Shown: one piece after another, positions 1 to 5,664 of the stretch | Position numbering within the stretch: position 1 is the first letter of the stretch | How the letters are laid out: every line of letters starts with the position of its first letter | From: an uncultured Lachnospiraceae bacterium | GTDB lineage: Bacteria; Bacillota; Clostridia; Lachnospirales; Lachnospiraceae | Length of the DNA: 5,664 nt | Direction: 5' to 3' | Assembly (NCBI GenBank): GCA_937915975.1 | Contig: CALGGL010000168.1 | Coordinates: 1 to 5,664 of the forward strand | The notes under the pieces: model-generated | The model's database searches: none | What the model saw: the letters and a program-made list of their open reading frames with translations, nothing else | Told to the model about the DNA's origin: nothing | Made by a program: the position numbers and the translations under genes

Positions 1-350
1 AGCCACATTTGCGCGTCAAGATTATAAGCGCAGCCTTTGAAACCAAACTTTTTGAAAGTAATTGACATTGCTTTATTTGTCCACAAAGTACAGTGAACAG
101 GAACCGGCAAAAGATAAAACCAATTTGGATCTTGCGGGACTTCTTCACAAATCAAAGTATGTAAAGCCATTGTGCCATTCGGTTTTATAAAGTCGATAAC
201 TTTTTCAACGTCTCCTTGATTTCCAAGTAAATGTTCAAATACTGAAGTTGAAACAAGAAAATCAAAACTTTTGGGCGTAACTTCGGCGGGCGTCAAATAA
301 TTTTCGTCTAACGGCTCCATATAGGCGTCAAATTTTTTCAGCCAAACTTT
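1..350 (-). CDS. SAM-dependent methyltransferase, internal fragment (no start, cut by window end)
   Basis: On the minus strand one frame stays open from just after a TAA at 353-351 to the window edge, about 116 codons. It contains DFLVSTSVFEHL followed by a hydrophilic helix and DFIKPNGTMALHTL. This matches the part of class I SAM-dependent methyltransferases (Methyltransf_23/11-like) that runs from the strand-4 acidic region ('D-hh-S..VhEHh') to the strand-5 'hkPgG.hhh.t' segment. The later NWFYLLPVPVHCTLWT and FKKFGFKGCAYNLDA fit the C-terminal strands. The N-terminal SAM-binding glycine loop (hhDhGcGxG) is missing, so the piece cannot be a whole enzyme. No ribosome binding site precedes the first in-frame ATG (320). 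The frame is shifted relative to the small frame starting at 405, and the two meet at about 328-351. The substrate is unknown; related enzymes often sit in glycan or lipid modification clusters. The family call is fairly safe; gene integrity is not. Confidence 0.7.
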
Positions 351-405
351 TTAATTCAACCGCATCACTTGCAAGTTTATCCAAATCAATTTTAATCTCA
401 GCCAT
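328..405 (-). pseudogene. 5' end of a third operon gene, probably a WXG100-like T7SS substrate, broken after 25 codons
   Basis: ATG at 405-403 is preceded, with a 7-nt gap, by a perfect AAAGGAGG, so a real gene very probably starts here. The predicted protein begins MAEIKIDLDKLASDA and continues as an amphipathic helix (ELKSLAEKI) before a TGA at 330-328. The hydrophobic 'I-x-I-x-x-x-x-L' opening followed by a helix resembles the first helix of WXG100/Esx-type proteins, which are about 100 residues long, form helical hairpins and are exported by the EssC machine. Its position directly after essC and esaB supports this. The WXG turn itself is not present because the frame ends too early, so the family call is an inference. 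Downstream the sequence switches to a methyltransferase in another frame, so the gene seems cut by a breakpoint between about 351 and 328 rather than being a natural 25-residue peptide. Alternatives are an LXG-type or another small helical Ess accessory protein. Confidence 0.5.
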
Positions 406-412
406 TTTCCAT

Positions 413-420
413 CCTCCTTT
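413..420 (-). promoter_or_regulatory. Ribosome binding site AAAGGAGG of the third operon gene
   Basis: On the minus strand AAAGGAGG lies 7 nt before the ATG at 405 and is an almost perfect match to the 16S rRNA anti-Shine-Dalgarno. It overlaps the TAA stop of esaB (421-419), so ribosomes ending on esaB finish on this site and the two genes are probably translationally coupled. The site's strength fits a highly made product, as small secreted T7SS substrates usually are. Confidence 0.8.
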
Positions 421-670
421 AAACCAACATAATTCTTGCTCCGTTTGTAAGACCGGAGTCAGCTACAAGTGCATTTACAGCAATTACCTTCCCGGAATCA
501 AAATCTACAAGTACAGCTTCATTATCCTCTGCATATAAGCCGGGATTTAAATTGGCAATCATTTTTAAAATTAATTGAGTTGCCTCCCAAATTTGTATAT
601 CTCTGGGAATTTTTGCATCATAAATTTTATTGATTGCAGGTACTCTTACTTCAATAATAATCTTATTCAT
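419..670 (-). CDS. esaB: EsaB/YukD family ubiquitin-like T7SS protein
   Basis: The 83-residue protein starts MNKIIIEVRVPAINKIYDA and ends TNGARIMLV. It has the YukD/EsaB pattern: strand 1 (residues 3-10), strand 2 (15-22), a helix (about 27-41), strand AVLVDFDSGKVI (52-63) and a final strand GARIMLV. This is the compact beta-grasp (ubiquitin-like) fold found in most Firmicutes Ess loci. The C-terminus lacks a Gly-Gly tail, so conjugation to targets is not expected. In Bacillus and Staphylococcus the family is needed for or tunes T7 secretion, by an unclear mechanism; the protein is cytoplasmic. The ATG at 670 is preferred over an upstream TTG at 694 because GGAGGAG sits just before it and family members begin with M-N-K-I-like sequence. 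The start overlaps the essC stop by 8 nt (ATGAATAA), implying translational coupling. Length and motifs are normal for the family and nothing looks damaged. Confidence 0.9.
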   Translation of the reverse strand: MNKIIIEVRVPAINKIYDAKIPRDIQIWEATQLILKMIANLNPGLYAEDNEAVLVDFDSGKVIAVNALVADSGLTNGARIMLV

Positions 671-3600
671 CCTGCTCCTCCATTTCAGTAACAATTAATT
701 TGCAAAGCTTAGGTATTCCTTCATTTAACACAAAACCGAAACTACTATCAATATTTTGTTTCAGTGCAGTATCTGAAGATGATACATTAAATACAAATTG
801 ATTAATTATTCCGTTACCTACATAGATACCCTGATTACCACCTATATGATGCTTAAACCACATCTCACGCGACAGCTTACTTGCTCCGTTTAAATCCTCA
901 CAAATTATAAAGGTTATGTTATATTCTGGAGCATTTTTATCCAGAACAATTTTGATTTTATCTACAGCATCATCAGATAATTCATTACGTATATCATTAA
1001 AACCGTTGAATATAATCAATCTACTGTCATATTCCTCTTTCTCAACACTTCCGTTTAATGAACTCTTGTAATTATTATTTCTGTGAAGCACAGTCTGATA
1101 TATGTCAACAATGTGATCTTCAAAATCATCCTGTATCAATTCACACGGAAGTTCATAATCATCCAGATGCATTGTTCCGTCAAAAACAGTAATTTCTAAA
1201 TCCTGTATATTAGACAATCCATTAAGAATTCCCTTCATATGCTTCTCATTTTCAGAAGAATTTTGTCCTGTAATCAAAGAAACGGTTGGAGTCTTAAAAT
1301 CAAAATAAACAGGTTCAATGCTTTCTTTTTCTATACCAACTGGCACATGGGTTAAATCATAGTCTGAGTCAAAATCACCTAAAGTTACACTGTCAGGTAA
1401 TACATTTATCTGAAGCACTCGTTCACCATAGTATTCAAGCAATTTATTGCAATAGCTTCTAATTGAATCAAATCCTCCAATTGCATCTTCTGAGGCATAT
1501 GCAGTCTGAAATTCATATATATTATCCGTCTTTATTAAACCTCTGCCTTTGAATTTAGAAGGAACCATCCCTCCTGTACTGCCAAGCACTGTAGAATACT
1601 CACTTGAATCATTCATTTGAAGCACAAACATTTGCTTAAAATTCTGCTGAAGTCTGTATCTGATTGCATTGGTTGATAATGCAGTGATAATATAATATAT
1701 TCCGTATTTAATTCCTTCACGGCTTTGAAATTGTACATATTCTTCATAGTCCTCATATATTTCTGCAAAGCCGGAATAATTATTTATTGCAACAACTATA
1801 CAAGGCATATCATTATTAACTTTAAAAATATATGATGAATAATCGCCGCCATATTCTGAGCATATTTGTCTTCTTCTTGAAATCTCGGAATTAATATACT
1901 TAAACATATTCTCTATCTTTTCATCATCACCTGAAACCATTACATCTCCAATGTGAGGTGCCTTAGAAAAAGCTTTTAAGGTTTCTGATGAAAAATCAAG
2001 AATATAACAATTCAACTCATCAGGTGTATGTGTGCTTATCATTGAATAAAGCATTGTAGTAAGGAAAGTAGTCTTACCATTACCTGCTGTACCATAAATT
2101 AATGCATTTCCTTCCGACGACAACGGTAAAGTCAAAAGACATTGTCTCTGTCTTGCAGGATCATCGTATTCACCAATAATAGAATTTAACTGATAAGGAC
2201 TTTCCATATGATTATATTTTTTACGAAGGTCTTCAACGAAAATCTTATCAGCAATAGGTTCAAGCCATAAAGGTCTGATATGAATATTATCCTCCTGAGC
2301 AAGCTTGGCAAGATAATCCGTTATCTCATCAAGTTGTTTTTTAGGATTTGAAACAACCTGTTGTTTATCCATTTTCATAGAAGATAATACATTTCCACAT
2401 CTGTCCATAAGTTCTACAGAAGTATCACGTTTTTTCTCAACCTTATCTGCCGGAATATAAGGAGCACCGGCCCATGCAGATTGTCCAAGTTCAAATAATT
2501 CATTATATCCTACCTGAAGATAAAATCTTCCGGTATCTGAAAGACTTGCAGCATCCGGACGTTTCAACATATCCATACTATCAGCTCTATCCTGAACCTT
2601 AAGACAAATTCTAAATTTTGAATTACTCCATATCTGATCATCTACTACACCCGCAGGTTTCTGTGTTGCAAGAATAAGATGCACGCCTAAACTTCGTCCT
2701 ATTCTTGCAGCACTGACAAGCTGTTCCATAAAATCCGGTTGTTGAGTTTTTAATTCCGCAAACTCATCAGAAATTATAAACAAATGCTGTAATGGCTCAT
2801 TAACCTTACCCTCTCTGTATAACTGTTGATATTTGTATATATCTATATTACTTTCACCGAGTAATCTTCCGGCTTCAGAAAAAACAGTCTGTCTTCTTTT
2901 TAATTCACTTTGAATAGATACAAGCGATCTGTTTACTGCTGCTCCATCCAAATTTGTTATAATTCCCGCTGTATGAGGAAGCTTTTCAAATGCCTTCGCC
3001 ATACCACCACCCTTATAATCAATCAATACAAAAGCGACTTCATATGGATGATAATTCAAAGCCATTGAAAGTATAAATGCCATTATAAATTCACTTTTAC
3101 CTGAACCTGTCATACCTGCAACCAGGCCATGTGGCCCGTGAAATTTTTCATGTAAATCAAGCTTAAACAGATTACCCATAGTATCTACACCTATCGGAGC
3201 TTCAAGTGATTTGACAGGATTATTTTCTTTCCATCTTATATTCGCATTAAGGTGTTCTATCTTTCCAACACCATACATTTCAAGGAAAGTAATCATTTTA
3301 GGCAAATTATATGCTGAATTTGTAAGATTAAGCTGAGTATTGGAAATAATATCAGCTATAACATCCAAATCGTTTTTTTGGTAATACTCAGATGTAATTT
3401 CTAATCTACTTCCTGTAATATCGTTCTTATCATATATTTTTCCTTTTGCACCATTTAACTCAATAAATTTTGTACATTCTTTCGGAAGATTTTTCATAAA
3501 AGAACATATGCTTATTACGCTTATATTTATATTTTCCTTTTTCTTGTATATAAGTTTAAGCATCTCTGCCTTATCAGCCAAAGATTTATCAAAATTAAAA

Positions 3601-5237
3601 ATAATATAATATGGAACATTGTCAGTTATGTCTTGTTTACCCATTTCAGCTCTCTGCTCTATAACATGTTCCATATAATTTGATATTTCCTTAATTTCCA
3701 TGCTATTTGTAGCAATAAAACGAATACTATTATCATTATCCCATGTATGAGGGAGTCTTCTCACAAACATAAAATCCTTTTCCTGATTCTCATTCATCAA
3801 GAAAACAAATTTTAACTCATCATAGCCATACTGACCGATCAATTGAACAAGAATATTTTTTACAAAGCTGTATGTATTTTCTTTTTCACCAACTATACCA
3901 AAAATGTTATTATCATATAAGGATACCGTTATAGGAACTTCCTTAAGTTTCGGAACATTCTCACAAATATTAAGCATTCTATCCTGAAGATCATCATCAT
4001 CCATTGTGAATTTTCGTTCCTGATATGAAAATTTAATCTTTGATGGCTGTTCACCGAGACCTACACGAACCTCAAGAAAATCATTCTGTCCGATTAATCT
4101 TTCCCATAATTTTCTTGATTTTGTCTTAATGATATCTGACCAATATTCCGGTGAATTATTGTTTTCTTCAATAATTTCAGTTTCCTTTTTGACTTCATCA
4201 GAAGCCATTCGCTCAATGCTCTTTAAATATTCTCCATATTTTTTGATACGTTTTTCTTCATTTCTTTTATTTCTTTTCTTTTCATATTTTTTGGAAATAA
4301 TTGGCCATAAAATAGTTCCTAACATCATACTGATAGCCATAGCCATAGATGGAATTGCTGACATTATATTTCCATTTTGTACAGCATTATAAATTGAATA
4401 GGAAGCTGTAGCTATTGAAGCAATTCCCATTGTTATCGAAGGTCCAAGCACCATAATAAGTGGCATTTCCTCTTTTTTATATGATGCAGGAGGGGAATCC
4501 ACTTTAATTTCTTTTACTTCTATATCTCTTTTTAATCTTGGGGAACGATAATAATAATCGATATCATCAACATCAATATCCTCACTATCAATTTCATTTA
4601 TTCCGGGATATTGCATTAAATAAAACTTATGTTCATTAATTTTAACTTTATTATCCGGATTATTTATAGCGATAAAGCCATCACAAATTATAATTTTAAG
4701 ACCCAGAATATAGATTACATCACCAAAACGAAGAGACATCTCACCATTTAGTCTGTCTCCATTAACAAATGTCCCATTAGTACTGTTGCAATCAACAATT
4801 TTCCATGAAGAGTTTTCGTATGTCAAAACAGCATGATTAGCTGATACGCTGTCAATTGCAAAAATAATATCATTTGCAGTATCTCTTCCTATTTTTATCG
4901 CATCATCATTTCTAATACCAAATTTAAAAAATAACTTTCTGTCTTCAGTATCAGGTTCGGTTACAACATGAGCTATTCCACCATTTTCAAGCGTAGCAAT
5001 TTTACATATATCGTAATTATTCAGTGTGTAATATTTATATGTTTTCTCTGTGTTTGGCGAGCAAATGCACGCATCTTTATTGGATTTTAATCTCCACTCT
5101 CCATTTACACCCTCTATTTCCATTAAATTAACAAGATTACCATTTGAATCATTATACGTAATCCAATATTGTCCCTTAACCTTTTCAGGTAAGGATAATG
5201 TACTCATTTTCTCGTCATTAAAAAATGTAACCAGCAT
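663..5237 (-). CDS. essC: EssC/YukB, FtsK-SpoIIIE-type motor ATPase of the type VII secretion system (T7SSb)
   Basis: The 1524-residue protein is close to the usual EssC length (about 1480-1500) and appears complete. Order of parts: a divergent N-terminal FHA-like region (1-95); a canonical FHA domain (about 103-190) with G117-R118, S132-x-x-H135 and STNGTFVNG; an acidic linker (215-228); two membrane helices (about 259-283 and 291-314); a basic coiled stretch (315-355); then four ATPase-like modules. The first (about 430-640) has no P-loop. The second (about 660-930) has Walker A GMTGSGKS (708-715), Walker B LFIISDE (819-825) and sensor ILATQKP (855-861). The third (about 1000-1270) has Walker A GTAGNGKT (1049-1056) but AINNY where the Walker B Asp is expected. 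The fourth (about 1310-1515) has lost both motifs. EssC is the membrane motor that binds substrates and drives their export. The start at 5237 is supported by GGGGAG 6 nt upstream and the typical EssC opening MLVTFFN followed by LPEKVKGQYW. It is the first gene of the operon, followed directly by esaB. Confidence 0.96.
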   Translation of the reverse strand: MLVTFFNDEKMSTLSLPEKVKGQYWITYNDSNGNLVNLMEIEGVNGEWRLKSNKDACICSPNTEKTYKYYTLNNYDICKIATLENGGIAHVVTEPDTEDRKLFFKFGIRNDDAIKIGRDTANDIIFAIDSVSANHAVLTYENSSWKIVDCNSTNGTFVNGDRLNGEMSLRFGDVIYILGLKIIICDGFIAINNPDNKVKINEHKFYLMQYPGINEIDSEDIDVDDIDYYYRSPRLKRDIEVKEIKVDSPPASYKKEEMPLIMVLGPSITMGIASIATASYSIYNAVQNGNIMSAIPSMAMAISMMLGTILWPIISKKYEKKRNKRNEEKRIKKYGEYLKSIERMASDEVKKETEIIEENNNSPEYWSDIIKTKSRKLWERLIGQNDFLEVRVGLGEQPSKIKFSYQERKFTMDDDDLQDRMLNICENVPKLKEVPITVSLYDNNIFGIVGEKENTYSFVKNILVQLIGQYGYDELKFVFLMNENQEKDFMFVRRLPHTWDNDNSIRFIATNSMEIKEISNYMEHVIEQRAEMGKQDITDNVPYYIIFNFDKSLADKAEMLKLIYKKKENINISVISICSFMKNLPKECTKFIELNGAKGKIYDKNDITGSRLEITSEYYQKNDLDVIADIISNTQLNLTNSAYNLPKMITFLEMYGVGKIEHLNANIRWKENNPVKSLEAPIGVDTMGNLFKLDLHEKFHGPHGLVAGMTGSGKSEFIMAFILSMALNYHPYEVAFVLIDYKGGGMAKAFEKLPHTAGIITNLDGAAVNRSLVSIQSELKRRQTVFSEAGRLLGESNIDIYKYQQLYREGKVNEPLQHLFIISDEFAELKTQQPDFMEQLVSAARIGRSLGVHLILATQKPAGVVDDQIWSNSKFRICLKVQDRADSMDMLKRPDAASLSDTGRFYLQVGYNELFELGQSAWAGAPYIPADKVEKKRDTSVELMDRCGNVLSSMKMDKQQVVSNPKKQLDEITDYLAKLAQEDNIHIRPLWLEPIADKIFVEDLRKKYNHMESPYQLNSIIGEYDDPARQRQCLLTLPLSSEGNALIYGTAGNGKTTFLTTMLYSMISTHTPDELNCYILDFSSETLKAFSKAPHIGDVMVSGDDEKIENMFKYINSEISRRRQICSEYGGDYSSYIFKVNNDMPCIVVAINNYSGFAEIYEDYEEYVQFQSREGIKYGIYYIITALSTNAIRYRLQQNFKQMFVLQMNDSSEYSTVLGSTGGMVPSKFKGRGLIKTDNIYEFQTAYASEDAIGGFDSIRSYCNKLLEYYGERVLQINVLPDSVTLGDFDSDYDLTHVPVGIEKESIEPVYFDFKTPTVSLITGQNSSENEKHMKGILNGLSNIQDLEITVFDGTMHLDDYELPCELIQDDFEDHIVDIYQTVLHRNNNYKSSLNGSVEKEEYDSRLIIFNGFNDIRNELSDDAVDKIKIVLDKNAPEYNITFIICEDLNGASKLSREMWFKHHIGGNQGIYVGNGIINQFVFNVSSSDTALKQNIDSSFGFVLNEGIPKLCKLIVTEMEEQDE
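680..686 (-). promoter_or_regulatory. Approximate ribosome binding site of esaB inside the essC 3' end
   Basis: The minus-strand sequence ATGGAGGAGCAGG directly precedes the esaB ATG (670). It contains overlapping GGAGG-type cores and lies within the last codons of essC (Met-Glu-Glu-Gln). It decides the esaB start: the in-frame TTG at 694 lies upstream of this site and so cannot use it. The embedded position means esaB is read from the essC transcript without a gap. Confidence 0.7.
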
Positions 5238-5243
5238 TTTTTT

Positions 5244-5249
5244 CTCCCC
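5244..5249 (-). promoter_or_regulatory. Ribosome binding site GGGGAG of essC
   Basis: On the minus strand GGGGAG is followed by six A residues and then the ATG at 5237. Spacing is ordinary and supports that start over the in-frame ATG ten codons later, which lacks such a site. Confidence 0.75.
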
Positions 5250-5290
5250 GTAAATTCAATTTAAAGATTAATTGGAAAATACTAAATTAT

Positions 5291-5319
5291 ATTTTAGAGT
5301 TTATAACTCTATTTGTCAA
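5291..5319 (-). promoter_or_regulatory. Sigma-A-type promoter of the essC-esaB operon
   Basis: Reading the minus strand, a perfect -35 box TTGACA (5319-5314) is followed by exactly 17 bp and a good -10 box TAAAAT (5296-5291). Transcription would begin near 5284, leaving a leader of roughly 45 nt before essC. A second TATAAT-like box (5291-5286) overlaps the end of the first, but its 22-bp spacing makes it less likely. By its boxes this should be a strong vegetative promoter if unrepressed. That fits the presence of an inverted repeat exactly between the boxes, where a bound repressor would block RNA polymerase. Confidence 0.8.
5296..5310. promoter_or_regulatory. Inverted repeat in the essC promoter spacer, probable repressor operator
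   Basis: AGAGTT-TAT-AACTCT (plus strand) has two perfect 6-bp arms around a 3-bp centre, 15 bp in all. It fills the spacer between the -35 and -10 boxes of the minus-strand essC promoter and overlaps the first base of the -10. This size and position are typical of operators bound by dimeric helix-turn-helix repressors. The divergent Xre-type gene next door is the obvious candidate binder, but nothing in the sequence proves the link. I saw no second copy between 5311 and 5466. Confidence 0.55.
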
Positions 5320-5422
5320 CAATAAAACCTTTATAAGTATATTAAATAGTATATCTAAATTGCTAAATAATAGAAATGTTTATTTTATAACGCATTACAC
5401 TAATATAAGTAATATTTTTAAA

Positions 5423-5428
5423 TATAAT
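5423..5428 (+). promoter_or_regulatory. Candidate -10 box of the Xre-family gene
   Basis: A consensus TATAAT lies 38 bp before the ATG at 5467, which would give a leader of about 30 nt. No good -35 lies at 16-18 bp. The nearest similar hexamer, TTACAC (5395-5400), is 22 bp away. The region is very AT-rich, so TATAAT could occur by chance. Confidence 0.35.
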
Positions 5429-5466
5429 CAACTTTTACATAAGATAAAACGAAAGAAGAATTAAAT

Positions 5467-5664
5467 ATGAAATATAACGAACGAATCCGAGCAATTCGTG
5501 AAGACAGTGACTTGACTCAGCAACAAATCGCTGATATTTTACATGTCGGACAAAGGACATATTCAGACTACGAATCCGGGAAAACAAGAATTCCTGTCGA
5601 CAGTCTGATTATTCTTGCTAAATTCTATAATGTATCTATGGATTATATATCCGGTGCAAGTAAC
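5467..5664 (+). CDS. Xre/HTH_3-family transcriptional regulator, N-terminal 66 residues (cut by window end)
   Basis: Starting at ATG 5467 the frame is open to the window edge and begins MKYNERIRAIREDSDLTQQQ. It shows the full HTH_3 (Cro/C1, Xre) pattern: helix 1 (about 4-13), LTQQQIADIL helix (16-25), a turn at HVGQ, recognition helix RTYSDYESG (30-38), then R-IPVDSLIILAKFYNVSMDYISG (41-62), which is the classic end of the domain. Such proteins bind short palindromic operators as dimers and often control their own and neighbouring genes. A weak GAAAGAAG (5451-5458) serves as the ribosome binding site. The gene is divergent from essC across 229 bp that hold the essC promoter and an operator-like repeat, so control of the T7SS operon is plausible but unproven. 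What follows the domain (a short tail or a sensing domain) lies outside the window. Confidence 0.9.
   Translation, partial: MKYNERIRAIREDSDLTQQQIADILHVGQRTYSDYESGKTRIPVDSLIILAKFYNVSMDYISGASN

Noticed and set aside
328..405. A genuine 25-residue peptide gene
   Set aside because: Although its ribosome binding site is excellent, the sequence looks like the first helix of a longer protein and stops exactly where unrelated coding sequence begins.
671..694. Longer esaB with eight extra N-terminal residues from a TTG start
   Set aside because: The extension runs through the ribosome binding site of the better ATG at 670, and family members begin directly at the first beta strand.
4129..4392. Open frame of 87 codons on the plus strand
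   Set aside because: It lies wholly antisense to the membrane and linker region of essC. Its Ser/Phe/Leu-rich hydrophobic product is what the reverse complement of Lys/Glu-rich coding gives, and no convincing ribosome binding site was seen.
5050..5253. Open frame of 67 codons on the plus strand near the essC start
   Set aside because: It is antisense to the well-supported N-terminus of essC, with no recognisable family and no promoter of its own.
5296..5310. The same palindrome read as a transcription terminator
   Set aside because: The stem is short and AT-rich, has no following U-tract in either direction, and lies exactly within a promoter, so an operator is the better reading.
5402..5416. 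AATAT-5 bp-ATATT inverted repeat before the Xre gene
   Set aside because: The arms are 5 bp of only A and T in an AT-rich intergenic region, so chance explains it.
1..5664. CRISPR array, tRNA, rRNA, insertion sequence or attachment site
   Set aside because: Nearly the whole window is coding. I saw no regularly spaced repeats, cloverleaf-like sequence, transposase or terminal inverted repeats.

Overview
The window looks like DNA from a low-GC Gram-positive bacterium of the Firmicutes, most likely a gut-type Clostridia (Lachnospiraceae or Ruminococcaceae-like). This rests on the roughly one-third GC content of the large gene, its Lys/Asn/Ile-rich proteins, strong AGGAGG-type ribosome binding sites, a sigma-A-type promoter, and a Firmicutes-style type VII secretion (T7SSb/Ess) module. 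The species cannot be fixed from this sequence.

Layout from right to left, which is the direction of transcription of most of the window. At 5467-5664 (+) lies the N-terminal part of an Xre-family helix-turn-helix regulator, cut by the window end. A 229-bp AT-rich divergent intergenic region (5238-5466) follows. On the minus strand it holds a very good promoter, TTGACA-17 bp-TAAAAT, whose spacer contains a perfect 6-bp-arm inverted repeat that looks like a repressor operator. Downstream is essC (5237-663, minus), a 1524-residue membrane-anchored FHA/FtsK-SpoIIIE motor protein. Its stop overlaps by 8 nt the start of esaB/yukD (670-419, minus), an 83-residue ubiquitin-like protein. Thirteen bases further, behind a perfect AAAGGAGG site, starts a third reading frame (405, minus). 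Its first residues resemble a small T7SS substrate of the WXG100 kind, but it hits a stop after 25 codons.

The left end (about 1-350, minus) codes in another frame for an internal piece of a SAM-dependent methyltransferase that has no start of its own. The change of frame, protein family and CpG content at about 328-351 suggests a breakpoint: either an assembly chimera or a real deletion/recombination through the third T7SS gene.

The essC, esaB and truncated third frame form a tightly packed operon. EssC is the energy-providing and substrate-recognising motor of the secretion channel, EsaB is its small partner of uncertain role, and the third gene would be expected to encode a secreted substrate. 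The other core parts (EssB, EsaA, EssA) are not visible. The divergent Xre gene is a reasonable candidate for the operon's regulator, but that is inference from position only. I found no tRNA, rRNA, CRISPR array, insertion sequence or convincing terminator. The system itself is a known one; the points most worth checking are the operator/regulator arrangement, the pattern of lost ATPase motifs, and the breakpoint.
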